Source of the DNA: Nonomuraea sp. NEAU-A123
GTDB taxonomy: Bacteria > Actinomycetota > Actinomycetes > Streptosporangiales > Streptosporangiaceae
DNA length: 64,000 nucleotides
Direction of reading: 5' to 3'
NCBI RefSeq assembly: GCF_018603905.1
Contig: NZ_JAHFZZ010000002.1
Coordinates: forward strand, 186,001 to 250,000
Shown in pieces: positions 33,860-42,555 of this stretch. The position numbers were made by a program, and so were the translations under genes. The notes under the pieces are model-generated. The model worked only from the letters and a program-made list of their open reading frames with translations, did not search any database and was not told the DNA's origin. Position 1 is the first letter of the stretch; each line of letters opens with the position of its first letter.

Positions 33860-36310
33860 ATGTGGCTTGACGGGCTTCCGGTTCCCGCGTGGCTGCGGCC
33901 GTGGGTCGGCTGGGTCGTGGGGACGGATTGGCCGCAGGGAGACGAGCGGAGCTTGTTCCGGTTGGCCGATGCGCTCGTGGCGGCCGCGCGGAAGGTGGTG
34001 GCCGGGGTTGACGGCTTGGCGGAGTGGCTGGCCGGCCGGACGCAGGGGGAGTGGGATGGGGACGCGCTCAAGGCATTCGTGAAGCGGGTCGACAAGACCG
34101 TTGGAGGGCGGAAAGCCCGGTTGGTGAAGCGGCTCGTGTCGTTCGCGATCGAGCTGAACGAGCTTGGGGTGCAGGTCCAGTACACCAAGCGGATGATCAA
34201 GCTGGCCGTGATGCTGTTCGTGGTCCAGATGCTCTGGCTGACGTGGGCGCTGTTGCATCCGGCCGGGCGGTTGACGGCGCAGGGGCTGTTCAAGGTGCGG
34301 GCTGAGGCCGCGCGGTGGACGGTCAGGCAGTTCAGGCAGCGGCTGATGGTGAACGTCGCACTGTTCGGGGCGTTGATGGGCGGGATGGACCTGTACGTAC
34401 AGGCCACCCAGACGCGGCGCGACCACATCGACCTCAAGCAGTTGGCGACCTCCGCGGGGATGGGAATGATGACGGGCGGGCTGCTGACGGGATTGGCGTG
34501 GGCGTTGCCTACGCGGTCTCTGTGGATGCTGATGGGGCATTCGGGGGTGGCGTCGGCGGGGGCGACGATGGCGAGTTCGCTGATGAGCGGGCAGCCACTT
34601 GACTGGACGCTGATGGCCAAGGCGTTCACCTCGGGGATGGTGGGCGGAGTGGACGCCCACTGGGCCAGTTGGGCGCCGGGCCGGGCCACGGGGCATGGCG
34701 GCGACGCGGCGCCGCTCCATTCGGAGGCCGGGCCCGTGCCCGAAGGGACTGAGGGGGGTTCGGCGCGAGGAGCGTCCGACGATGGCGGCGGGCCCACGCC
34801 GTCGCCGAGAGGGCAGGAGCGTGAGGCGTCCTCCCGGGCTGAAGCGGATGGGTCGGTACGGGGCGTACAGGATGGGGATGAGTCGGGCGCGGCGGCCGCT
34901 GGGAGGCGTACGGACCTGAGCGGCGTACGGGAAGAGCTTGCCGCGGATCACACGCCCCGCGCGGCGCATACCGGACGCATCGACCAGCTGATCAACCGGG
35001 ACCCGCACGCGGACGTTGACCCCCCAACCGTGCGGTTGCGGCAGGAGGATGTGCAGACGTCCGGGGTGCGGCAGAACGATGGGGGACGTCCGGTTGATTC
35101 GTCCGGACCGCGCGCCCGTGAGGCCGTTTCGGGGCGGATCGAGGATGCGCCGACGGTGCGCCTGAGGGAGGGCGGAGCAGGGCGGGGCGAGAACGGTCCT
35201 GGTGGGCGTTCTCCTGGGCGGATCGAGGACACGCCGACGATCAGGCTGCGGCAGGGCGACGGGGGGCAGCCCGCTGATTCGGTCGGGCCGCGACCGGGCG
35301 AGGCGGTGACGGGCCGCATTGAGGACGCGCCGACCGTACGGATGCGGGAGGGCGCGCCCGAGCCGGGCAGGACGGTCGACGCGAACGGGACGCGGGACGC
35401 GGGGCAGGCCGCGGACGCGGGCAGAGCATCGGACCGGAGCAGGACGACAGAGGCGGGCCACGTGGCGGACGCCTCGGAGACGCCTGTGGCACAGGTCAGG
35501 CAGCCGTGGTACGCGCAGGAGGGTTTCCGCGAGCCGTCGCGCATCGGTCACTGGACCTTCCCCGGCGAACTGGTGCGCGGGCTGCTGTCAGGGATCAAGG
35601 ACCGCATCCAGCTCAGCGGCGGGATGGTCAACGCAGGACATGTCGCAAGGCTGGTCTTCCACGACGGCAGTAGCGCGGTCGAGAAGGTGCTACAGAGGCC
35701 CGGGGTCGTTGACATCGAGGCGAAACATCCGAGACGTCGCGCCGATTCCGAGGAACTGGGGTCGCTCGTCTACGAGGCGGTCGGGGCGCGGGTTCCGCGG
35801 GTTTACCGGATGGGGCCGGATCGGCTGCTGATCGAGTTTCTGCATGGGTTCGGGCTGCCGAGGGCGCTGGGCAGACCCGGAGACGTCCTGGTGATCGGGC
35901 TCGGTGATGTGCTGACGCTCAACGCGGACAGGTGGCGGACCAACTTCATGGTCGCCGAGGACGGCCGGACGGCGGGCATCGATCACGAGTTCTGTTTCAT
36001 CGATCCCGCTGATCTGTCCATGATGCGGGGGCTGTCGCAGTGGGCCAGGCCGTTCTTCGACCGGTTCGAGGTCGTGGAGGGGCCTGAGGGGGCTCAGTTC
36101 GCGTTCAAGTGGAGGGACAACGAGCTCAGTGCCTCTGATGTGGCGCGGATCGAGGCGCGGCTGCGCGAATTGGAGCCGCACTTCGCGGCCAGGGGCAGGC
36201 AGGATTGGTACGCGGGGCTGATGCAACGGTGGGAGGGGATCGCCCGGCATGCGGCCAACGGGCCGGGGTCGATCATCGATCCTCCGCCGCTGTCACCAAG
36301 TAGGGAGTGA
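33860..36310 (+). CDS. Polymorphic-toxin-like protein with C-terminal PI3/PI4-kinase-like domain
   Basis: This 816-residue protein has four parts. Residues 1-100 resemble the N-terminal domain of large actinobacterial secreted toxins (LPVPAWLRPWVGWVVGTDWP onward). Residues 105-270 are hydrophobic and glycine-rich, with several possible membrane segments. Residues 275-560 are a disordered linker with four PTVRLR-type motifs. Residues about 585-800 are a kinase-like domain: K609 in a beta strand (SSAVEKVL), then LGDVLTLNADRWRTNFMV and GIDHEFCF. D690-x4-N695 and D708 match the DRxxxN and IDFG catalytic elements of PI3/PI4-kinase and HipA-like folds. The likely role is delivery of a kinase effector to a competitor; this is inference. 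No Shine-Dalgarno stands out. No immunity gene is evident. Confidence 0.75.
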   Translation: MWLDGLPVPAWLRPWVGWVVGTDWPQGDERSLFRLADALVAAARKVVAGVDGLAEWLAGRTQGEWDGDALKAFVKRVDKTVGGRKARLVKRLVSFAIELNELGVQVQYTKRMIKLAVMLFVVQMLWLTWALLHPAGRLTAQGLFKVRAEAARWTVRQFRQRLMVNVALFGALMGGMDLYVQATQTRRDHIDLKQLATSAGMGMMTGGLLTGLAWALPTRSLWMLMGHSGVASAGATMASSLMSGQPLDWTLMAKAFTSGMVGGVDAHWASWAPGRATGHGGDAAPLHSEAGPVPEGTEGGSARGASDDGGGPTPSPRGQEREASSRAEADGSVRGVQDGDESGAAAAGRRTDLSGVREELAADHTPRAAHTGRIDQLINRDPHADVDPPTVRLRQEDVQTSGVRQNDGGRPVDSSGPRAREAVSGRIEDAPTVRLREGGAGRGENGPGGRSPGRIEDTPTIRLRQGDGGQPADSVGPRPGEAVTGRIEDAPTVRMREGAPEPGRTVDANGTRDAGQAADAGRASDRSRTTEAGHVADASETPVAQVRQPWYAQEGFREPSRIGHWTFPGELVRGLLSGIKDRIQLSGGMVNAGHVARLVFHDGSSAVEKVLQRPGVVDIEAKHPRRRADSEELGSLVYEAVGARVPRVYRMGPDRLLIEFLHGFGLPRALGRPGDVLVIGLGDVLTLNADRWRTNFMVAEDGRTAGIDHEFCFIDPADLSMMRGLSQWARPFFDRFEVVEGPEGAQFAFKWRDNELSASDVARIEARLRELEPHFAARGRQDWYAGLMQRWEGIARHAANGPGSIIDPPPLSPSRE

Positions 36311-36342
36311 GGTGTTCGGCGTCCCGTACGGCAGAGAACGAT

Positions 36343-36765
36343 CTAGAGGGTGAATCCACGTGTCTCGACCCCGACGGAACGGTTGGAGTCCCACTGGTAC
36401 TTACAGTTGATCTTGTAAGTGTCGCCGTTGGTGCCATGGACGGTCTTGGCGGGAAGACGGAAGCTCCGGCCGTTGACGGACGTCCTTCGTGCGTCGCCTT
36501 CGTGGTTGTGCCAGTAGAGGGTATGTCTGTGGACCGGCCAGCAGCGCAGCACGCCGAAGCGGTTGGCGCCGCAGGAGCCGGTGGCGTAGAAGGTGAAGGT
36601 GTTCGCCGCGCTCCTCCAGGAGCCGTGTGCGGTGATCGTGCATCCGTAGGCGCTCGCGCTGTGGGACGTAACGCCATCGGCATAAGCCGGGGTGGCCGGC
36701 AAAGAGACAACGGCCAGCGAGGTGGCCGTCACCAGGGACAAGCTCAACAACGTGGAGCGGCTCAT
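36343..36765 (-). CDS. Small secreted protein, 140 residues
   Basis: A Sec signal peptide (LLSLSLVTATSLAVVSLPAT, cleavage near AYA-D at about residue 29) precedes a mature domain of about 110 residues. That domain has four Cys and is rich in aromatic and polar residues (CTITAHGSWRSAANTFTFYA, HNHEGDARRTSV). GAAGGAG lies 8-9 nt before the ATG. I do not recognise the family. It converges on the toxin-like gene (33-bp gap, opposite strand), so an immunity role is conceivable but there is no positive evidence for one. Confidence 0.75.
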   Translation of the reverse strand: MSRSTLLSLSLVTATSLAVVSLPATPAYADGVTSHSASAYGCTITAHGSWRSAANTFTFYATGSCGANRFGVLRCWPVHRHTLYWHNHEGDARRTSVNGRSFRLPAKTVHGTNGDTYKINCKYQWDSNRSVGVETRGFTL

Positions 36766-36910
36766 GAAACTAGCTCCTTCGCGCCGTGGCTACCTGGGCA
36801 CTTGGCTTCATTAACCGCGACGACCACCTTTCGGTCAAGGGCGTAGCCGCGCCCCCGCATGGGCGGTCCGCGCCCGCACCGGGCACCCCGGTTTGGGCGC
36901 GAAACGGGAC

Positions 36911-38257
36911 CTATGCCTGCTGCGCGCCCGTCAGCCCGGCGACCGCCCCGGACGGGCGCGGCAGGCGCCGCGAGAGCAGGACGGCGGCGATGGTGAGCAG
37001 CTGGCAGGCCACCGCGAAGACGACGACCAGCCACGGCGAGCCACCGGCCGCCTCCACCAGGGCGGTGGCGATGAACGGCGTGGTGCCGCCGAGGAGCATG
37101 ACGTTGATCTCGCGCGAGGCCGCGATCGCGGTGAAGCGGTAGCGCGTCTCGAAGAGCTCGGACAGGAACGCCGACTGCGCCCCGAGCATGGCGCTCTGGC
37201 CGATCCCGTACGCGATGGCCATCGCGAGGATGATCAGCACGGGCTGGCGGGTGCCAAGCAGGAGGAAGTACGGCGCGATGTAGAGGGCCATGAAGACGGC
37301 GCCGCCCATCAGCACCGGCCCGCGCCCGATGCGGTCCGCCAGCTTGCCGAACAGCGGGACGGCGAAGACGCTCGAACCCGTCGCGGCCACCACACCGAGG
37401 GTGGCGACGGTCGCCGACACGCCGAGCGTGGTCTTGATGTAGCTCAGCGAGAACGTGTTGACCATGTAGCCCGCCACGTTCAGGCCCGAACCGCAGAGCA
37501 GACCCACGACCAGGCCGCGCGGCGCCTCGCGGAACGCCTGCATCAGCGGGATCTTCTGCGGCTCCTTGGCGGCCTTGCCGACCTCCTTCTTGGCCTCGAC
37601 GAACTCCGGGGTCTCCTCGATCCGCTTGCGGATGAACAGGGCCACCCCGAAGATGACCAGGCTCGCGATGAACGGGACGCGCCAGGCCCAGCCCAGCAGG
37701 ACCTCACGCGGGATGGCCGCCAGGATGGCGAAGAAGCCGGTGGACAGGACGAAGGCCAGCCCCACGGACGCCTGGGCGAAGGAGGTGTAGAAGGCCCGCC
37801 GGTTCGGGGGCGCGTACTCCGCCACCGTGGTCACCGCGCCCGCGAACTCCGCGCCCGCGCCGACGCCCTGCAGCATGCGCGTGACGACGAGGAGGATCGG
37901 CGCCCACACGCCGATCGACTCGTACGTGGGCAGCAGCCCGACCGCGACCGTTGCGATGCCCATGAGCGTGATCGTGAAGATCAATACGGGTTTACGGCCG
38001 ACCCTATCCCCGATGTGCGCGGCCAGGAGCCCGCCGATCGGCCGGACGAAGAAGGCGACGGCGAAGACGGCGAAGGAGGCGAGGGTCCCGCCGACCTCGC
38101 TCTGCTCCGGGAAGAACAGCGGGCCGAAGACCAGTGCGGATGCCGCTCCGTAGAGGGCGAAGTCGTACCACTCGATGACGGTGCCGATGGAGCTGGCGAT
38201 GACCACGCGCTTGGCGGCCCTGCTGTCGAAGGCGGGCGCGGTGGATGGATGTGACAC
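36911..38257 (-). CDS. MFS transporter, metabolite:H+ symporter (MHS) family
   Basis: The 448-residue, 12-helix protein has the MHS signature: RVVIASSIGTVIEWYDFALY, then IGGLLAAHIGDRVGRKPVL and MLQGVGAGAEFAGAVTTVAE. Family members (ProP, ShiA, KgtP types) import organic acids and related solutes with protons. The start is GTG with only AAGAG upstream. It is the distal gene of the sugar-acid locus, separated from the aldolase by a 130-bp gap that contains its own pair of IclR-type sites, so it probably imports the sugar acid broken down by the neighbouring enzymes. Confidence 0.9.
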   Translation of the reverse strand: MSHPSTAPAFDSRAAKRVVIASSIGTVIEWYDFALYGAASALVFGPLFFPEQSEVGGTLASFAVFAVAFFVRPIGGLLAAHIGDRVGRKPVLIFTITLMGIATVAVGLLPTYESIGVWAPILLVVTRMLQGVGAGAEFAGAVTTVAEYAPPNRRAFYTSFAQASVGLAFVLSTGFFAILAAIPREVLLGWAWRVPFIASLVIFGVALFIRKRIEETPEFVEAKKEVGKAAKEPQKIPLMQAFREAPRGLVVGLLCGSGLNVAGYMVNTFSLSYIKTTLGVSATVATLGVVAATGSSVFAVPLFGKLADRIGRGPVLMGGAVFMALYIAPYFLLLGTRQPVLIILAMAIAYGIGQSAMLGAQSAFLSELFETRYRFTAIAASREINVMLLGGTTPFIATALVEAAGGSPWLVVVFAVACQLLTIAAVLLSRRLPRPSGAVAGLTGAQQA

Positions 38258-38306
38258 AGGTGGCTCTTTTCTCTACTCGCCGTACGGGGCTAACGGACGA
38301 GCACGG

Positions 38307-38341
38307 TTGCATATGTTGCAACGCATGTGCGATAATTGCAA
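38307..38341. promoter_or_regulatory. Paired IclR-type sites upstream of the MFS gene
   Basis: TTGCA-TATGT-TGCAA (38307-38321) is a perfect 5-N5-5 dyad. A weaker site, GTGCG-ATAAT-TGCAA (38327-38341), follows with centres 20 bp apart. The same strong-weak pair with the same spacing occurs at 42464-42498. Confidence 0.7.
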
Positions 38342-38387
38342 CTGTATTTGGCCGGAAATATGCCTGTCAAGAATGGGTAACTCACCG

Positions 38388-38993
38388 TTATCGAGGAACC
38401 GCCTCCCGCAGCCGTACCAGCGCGTCCGGATCGTTCAACGCGGATCCGACCGCGACTCCCCGGCACCCGGCGGCGAGGAAGGCGGCCGCGTTGGCGGCGT
38501 CGATGCCGCCGGTCGCGACGAAACGGACGGCGGGGAACGGCGCGAGCTGCGCGGTGATCCAGCCGGGGCCGAGCTGCTCGGCGGGGAACGCCTTGAGCCA
38601 GGTGAAGCCATGTGACAGAGCCGTGGCGATCTCCGTGGAGGTGGCCACGCCGGGCAGGTGGGGGAGCCCGAGCCGCCGCGACTCCGCGACGACTTCGGGG
38701 TGAAGGCCGGGCGCGACCGTGAACGCCGCGCCCAGACGGCTGACCTCCGCGAGCTGTTCGGCGGTGGTCACCGTCCCCGCGCCGACGCTCTTGCCGTGCC
38801 GCCGCGCCGCGTCGAGCGCCGCACGCAGGGACGGCAGGGCGTCGGGCGTCTGTACGGGCACCTCGATGAGCTCGACGCCGAACGCCCAGGCGCGCTCGCA
38901 TCTCTCCACGGTCGCCTCGGGATCGAGGTTGCGGAAGATGCCGAGAATCGGGTTACGGTCGAGGTGCCGGCCGAAGAACTCAGCGGCGTCCAT
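38388..38993 (-). CDS. eda: 2-keto-3-deoxy-6-phosphogluconate aldolase family protein
   Basis: The 201-residue KDPG/KHG aldolase keeps the substrate strand LIEVPVQTPD, the glycine turn GAGTVTT, the Schiff-base lysine in GFTWLKAFPA, and the phosphate loop FVATGGIDA. It cleaves 2-keto-3-deoxy-6-phospho sugar acids to pyruvate and an aldehyde phosphate. GGAGGAG lies 6 nt before the ATG, which is inside the end of the iclR gene (14-bp overlap). With the KDG kinase upstream it completes a kinase-then-aldolase route. A broken partial copy lies at 33502-33701. Confidence 0.9.
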   Translation of the reverse strand: MDAAEFFGRHLDRNPILGIFRNLDPEATVERCERAWAFGVELIEVPVQTPDALPSLRAALDAARRHGKSVGAGTVTTAEQLAEVSRLGAAFTVAPGLHPEVVAESRRLGLPHLPGVATSTEIATALSHGFTWLKAFPAEQLGPGWITAQLAPFPAVRFVATGGIDAANAAAFLAAGCRGVAVGSALNDPDALVRLREAVPR

Positions 38994-39741
38994 ATGCGTC
39001 TCCTCCCCAGCCCAGGTTCTTCGAGATCTGGTGGGCCGCTTCGCGGAAGTCGTCCACGTGCGCGCGCAGCTCCGCCAACGGTGCGACCGCTCGCAGAGCG
39101 GTGATGGAGATGCCGTGGGTGACCCGGCCGCGGGCGTCGAACACCGGCAGCGCCAGGCAGTTGATGTAGTCCTCGTGCTCGCCGTCGTCCTCGGCCCATC
39201 CCCGTTCCCGGGTGAGCGCGAGGTCCGCCTCGAGCGCGTCGGCGTCGGTGATGGTCGTGGGCGTGAAGCGGGTGAGGGCGGCGCCCTCCAAGATCCGCGC
39301 CCGGGTCTTCTCGTCCTGGTAGGCGAGGATGACCTTCGCGACGGCCGCGGTGTGCGCCTGGGCGGGCAGCCCGATGCGGGAGCCCATGGCCACGGTGCCC
39401 CGGCCGTCGATCTTGTCGACGTAGACGACCTGGTCTCCGGCCAGCTCACCGAGGTGGACCGTGTGCCCGTACTTCTCGCTCAGCTCGTGCAGGATCGGGT
39501 GCGCGAGGGAGCGGGCCTCGACCTGGTCGAGAGCCAACTGGCCGAGCGCGATGAGCTGGAAGCCCATGCCGTACGCGCCGCCGGGCACCCGCCGGACGAA
39601 CCCGCCCTCCTCCAGCGTCTGCAGCAGACGCAGCGCGGTCGACTTGTGCACGCCCAGGTGCTCGGCGATCTGACCGAGCGTGCGGTGTCGTACGGAGACG
39701 AAACTGATGATGTCAATGGCACGGGCGACGGTCTGCGACAT
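38980..39741 (-). CDS. IclR-family transcriptional regulator
   Basis: The 253-residue protein has an N-terminal winged helix (VARAIDIISFVSVRHRTLGQ, then LGVHKSTALRLLQTLEEGGF) and a C-terminal IclR effector domain (GSRIGLPAQAHTAAVAKVIL, GISITALRAVAP). AGGAG lies 9 nt before the ATG. It sits inside the sugar-acid operon, overlapping the KDG kinase by 29 bp and the aldolase by 14 bp. The paired TTGCA-N5-TGCAA sites at both ends of the locus are its probable operators; the effector is probably a 2-keto-3-deoxy acid, as in KdgR. Confidence 0.92.
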   Translation of the reverse strand: MSQTVARAIDIISFVSVRHRTLGQIAEHLGVHKSTALRLLQTLEEGGFVRRVPGGAYGMGFQLIALGQLALDQVEARSLAHPILHELSEKYGHTVHLGELAGDQVVYVDKIDGRGTVAMGSRIGLPAQAHTAAVAKVILAYQDEKTRARILEGAALTRFTPTTITDADALEADLALTRERGWAEDDGEHEDYINCLALPVFDARGRVTHGISITALRAVAPLAELRAHVDDFREAAHQISKNLGWGGDAYGRR

Positions 39742-40672
39742 GGGTGTGCGCTCCTTTGGTGAGCAGCGTGACGATCTCGTCAGCGGAGGGAAGATCGGCC
39801 AGGTCGGCCGGAGACATCAGAACACGGGAAGCCGCGTAGTGCCCCAGCCGCAGCCGGGTCGCCTCGTCGCGGCCGTCCAGGAACCCGCTCAGCCAACCGG
39901 CGGCGAAAGCGTCGCCCGCGCCGACCGCGTCCAGGACCTCGACCGGCATCGACGGCTCGCGGTGCACGCCCGTGGGGGTGAAGCTGACCGCCTCGATAGC
40001 GGCGTCCTTCACGATCAGGTACGCCGGGCCATCGAGCAGCTCGCGCACGCTCTCCGCGTCCGACGTCCCCCACAGCGCCGCCGCCTCGTCCCGCCCGACG
40101 AAGACCACGTCGGCGCGCCGCGCGAGCTCCAGGAGCACCTCGGGCCCGTCGCCCGACCACAGGCCGGGACGGTGGTTGACGTCGAAGCTGACCACGGACA
40201 GCCCCAACGGGCGGTCGAACACGATGTGCCGGGTCAGGTCCAGGCACGGCTCGGAGAGCGCCGCGGTGATGCCGGAGATGTGCGTCACCCGGGACGGCAG
40301 CGCCGCCCAGCCGGCGACCTCGGCGGCGGTCATGGCCGAGGCCGCCGAACCCTGCCGGTAGTAATAGACCGCGGTGCCCGACGAGGTCGGATCCTTGAAG
40401 TACACGGCGGTGGGCCGCTCGGCGTCGCGGCGTACGAGATCGACGTTCACCCCGTGCGCGCGCAGCGCGTCGACGATGATGTCGCCCAGCGGGTCGCCGC
40501 CCACCGCACTGGCCCACGCCGTGCTGTGGCCGAGCTGGGCGAGCAGCGCCGCCACGTTCGACTCCGCGCCGCCCGGCCGCAGGATGTACGTGCTGTCCGC
40601 GTCGAGCCGCCCGCCGACGGGGGTGACCATCACCATGGTCTCCCCGATCGCGAGCACGTCTACTGGTCTCAC
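39713..40672 (-). CDS. kdgK: PfkB-family sugar kinase, probable 2-keto-3-deoxygluconate kinase
   Basis: The 319-residue ribokinase-fold protein has the N-terminal signature LRPGGAESNVAALLAQLG and the catalytic C-terminal motif DAVGAGDAFAAGW with its Asp base. YYYRQGSAAS matches the substrate region of KDG kinases. It phosphorylates 2-keto-3-deoxy sugar acids for the aldolase encoded two genes downstream. The GTG start follows the SDR stop directly (TGAGTG), with GGAGGA just upstream, so translation is coupled. The exact sugar acid is not resolved. Confidence 0.88.
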   Translation of the reverse strand: MRPVDVLAIGETMVMVTPVGGRLDADSTYILRPGGAESNVAALLAQLGHSTAWASAVGGDPLGDIIVDALRAHGVNVDLVRRDAERPTAVYFKDPTSSGTAVYYYRQGSAASAMTAAEVAGWAALPSRVTHISGITAALSEPCLDLTRHIVFDRPLGLSVVSFDVNHRPGLWSGDGPEVLLELARRADVVFVGRDEAAALWGTSDAESVRELLDGPAYLIVKDAAIEAVSFTPTGVHREPSMPVEVLDAVGAGDAFAAGWLSGFLDGRDEATRLRLGHYAASRVLMSPADLADLPSADEIVTLLTKGAHTHVADRRPCH

Positions 40673-41407
40673 TCATCCTCCGTAGGCGCTGGAGTCGATG
40701 TACATGCGGTTCCAGACGGGTGTGACGACGAGCTCGTTCACACAGACCTCCGGCGGCAGCGCGACGACCGAGCCGATGACGTCGGCGACGTGCTCCGGGC
40801 TCAGCATGCGCTCGAGCTCCGCTGCGGGAACGGGCACCGGCCTGGTCCGCAGGATCGGCGTGTCCACCTCGCCGGGGCACAGGTGGGTGGCCCTGATGCC
40901 GTGGCGGCCCTCCTGGTCGTTGAGCGACTGCACGAGCGCGCCGAGCGCGGTCTTGCTGGCGCTGTAGGCGGCGCCCGCCGCCGACATGAACTGCCAGCCC
41001 GCCCACGAGGAGACCACGATCACCTGGCCGGAGCCCGCCGCGCGGAAGCCGGGCAGGACGCTCAGCACGCAGCGGGTGACCGCGTTGAGGTTCGTGTCCA
41101 CGACGCGGGCGAAGTCGGCGCTGGTCAGATCCGACCACCACCTGTTCTGCACGTTGGTGCCGGCCGAGCAGACGAGCAGGTCGAGCGCACCGGCGCGCTG
41201 CCGGGCCGCGGTCACGGAGTCGTCGTCGGTCACGTCCACCGGCACCGCCTCGGCCCGGCCTCCCGCGGCGACGATCTTCTCGACGGTCTCGTGCAGCGAG
41301 GTCTCGCGGCGGCCGGAGACCGTGACGTGGTAGCCGTCACGGGCCAGTCTGAGCGCCGCGGCCCGGCCGATGCCGCTGCCGCCGCCGACCACCCAAGCGC
41401 TGGTCAT
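40673..41407 (-). CDS. Short-chain dehydrogenase/reductase
   Basis: The 244-residue classical SDR has a cofactor motif GGGSGIGRAAALRLA, CSAG in the NAG position, catalytic Ser in VVSSWAG, and Tyr/Lys in YSASK. It oxidises or reduces a sugar hydroxyl with NAD(P). Its ATG overlaps the upstream dehydrogenase stop as ATGA (41404-41407), with GGAG 8 nt upstream. Within the operon it probably acts on the sugar or its 2-keto-3-deoxy acid. Confidence 0.9.
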   Translation of the reverse strand: MTSAWVVGGGSGIGRAAALRLARDGYHVTVSGRRETSLHETVEKIVAAGGRAEAVPVDVTDDDSVTAARQRAGALDLLVCSAGTNVQNRWWSDLTSADFARVVDTNLNAVTRCVLSVLPGFRAAGSGQVIVVSSWAGWQFMSAAGAAYSASKTALGALVQSLNDQEGRHGIRATHLCPGEVDTPILRTRPVPVPAAELERMLSPEHVADVIGSVVALPPEVCVNELVVTPVWNRMYIDSSAYGG

Positions 41408-42450
41408 CGGTCGTCTCCGTTCTGGGAAGGGTCGATGAGGACCTTGACGCTGCCCTCGCCCCGGCCCGCCGCGGCGAACGCGTCGGCGGCCTCGGCGACG
41501 GGGAAGGTCCTGGTGGGCAGGCCGGACAGGGCCAGGTCGTCGTTCTCGAGCAGGGTGACGGCGGTGGCGAAGTCGTCGCGCGAGTAGACGCGGGTGCCGA
41601 CGAGCCGGTGCTCGGCGAAGTTGACCGTACGGAGGTCCACTTCGGGCGGTGACTTGTAGACCCCGACGATCACGATCGTGCCCTGGATCCGCGCCGCCTC
41701 GGTCAGCTGCCTGGCCACGGCGGGATGACCGGCCGAGTCGAAGACGATGTCCGCGCCGTCGCCGGACGTCCGCTCGCGGATCGCGGCGGGCGTGTCCACG
41801 CCGGAGTCGAGCACCGGGAACCCGAAGCTCTCCGCGACACCGCGGCGCCAGGCGTTCGGCTCGACGATCACCACGTCCGCGGCCCCTCGATGCCTGGCCA
41901 CGAGCGCGGTGAACAGGCCGATCGGGCCGCCGCCGTAAACGGCGACGGACTCGCCGCCGGTCAGGCCCGAGCGGGACACGGCGTGCACCGCGACCGCCAG
42001 CGGCTCGGCCAGCGCCGTGAGCTCGGGGGAGACGTCCTGGCGTACGGGATGGACCGCGCCGGCCCGTACGGCGACGAACTCGGCGAGACCACCGGGCTCG
42101 TCCACCCCGTACAGGCCGAGCGAGCGGCAGACGTGCGCGTTGCCCGACGCGCAGGCCCGGCACGGCGGGACGGTGCCGCGGTCGGCGCAGGCGATCAGCG
42201 GGCGGACCGCGACCTGGCTGCCCACGGGCGGGCCGCCCGGCGCCCTGGACTCCGCGACCGTGCCGGCGAACTCGTGGCCGAGGATCACCCCCGTCTCGGC
42301 GCGGGCGTGCTGGCCCCGCAGGATTGCCAGATCGGATCCGCAGATGCCGACCCTGGAGACCCTGACCAGCACCTCCCCGTCCGAGATCTCCGGGATCGGG
42401 GTCTCCTGCTGGGCGAGCCGATCCACCCCCGCCCATGTGACCACCCGCAT
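41404..42450 (-). CDS. Zinc-dependent alcohol (sugar) dehydrogenase
   Basis: The 348-residue MDR-family enzyme has the catalytic zinc ligands in GICGSDLAI and GHEFAGTV, the structural-zinc Cys cluster in CADRGTVPPCRACASGNAHVC, and the cofactor motif VYGGGPIGL. It resembles threonine/sorbitol/L-fucose-type dehydrogenases. The reading frame is open further upstream, but GAGGAG 7 nt before the ATG at 42450 fixes the start. It is the first gene of the minus-strand operon, divergent from the dehydratase, with paired IclR-type sites between them. Confidence 0.9.
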   Translation of the reverse strand: MRVVTWAGVDRLAQQETPIPEISDGEVLVRVSRVGICGSDLAILRGQHARAETGVILGHEFAGTVAESRAPGGPPVGSQVAVRPLIACADRGTVPPCRACASGNAHVCRSLGLYGVDEPGGLAEFVAVRAGAVHPVRQDVSPELTALAEPLAVAVHAVSRSGLTGGESVAVYGGGPIGLFTALVARHRGAADVVIVEPNAWRRGVAESFGFPVLDSGVDTPAAIRERTSGDGADIVFDSAGHPAVARQLTEAARIQGTIVIVGVYKSPPEVDLRTVNFAEHRLVGTRVYSRDDFATAVTLLENDDLALSGLPTRTFPVAEAADAFAAAGRGEGSVKVLIDPSQNGDDR

Positions 42451-42463
42451 GGAACACTCCTCG

Positions 42464-42498
42464 TTGCAAATGTCGCAATAGCTATGCTGCATTTGCAA
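42464..42498. promoter_or_regulatory. Paired IclR-type sites in the divergent dehydrogenase/dehydratase region
   Basis: TTGCA-AATGT-CGCAA (42464-42478) and ATGCT-GCATT-TGCAA (42484-42498) have centres 20 bp apart, as in the pair at 38307-38341. TTGCAAATG and CATTTGCAA also form a perfect 9-bp inverted repeat across the pair. This position could control both the operon and the dehydratase gene. Confidence 0.7.
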
Positions 42499-42555
42499 TA
42501 TATCCGAAGCTTCCGCTTACCATGGCACAGGGTCTGGACCTTGAAGGAGTGGCAG

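Noticed and set aside
33449..35551. A 700-residue minus-strand frame opposite the toxin-like gene
   Set aside because: Very rich in Arg and Pro, no domain, and it lies antisense to a gene with recognisable domains. Its only homology is the aldolase fragment at one end.
36343..36765. The small secreted protein as the immunity protein of the toxin-like gene
   Set aside because: It is on the opposite strand, carries a Sec signal, and shows no feature of a kinase inhibitor. Position alone is not enough.
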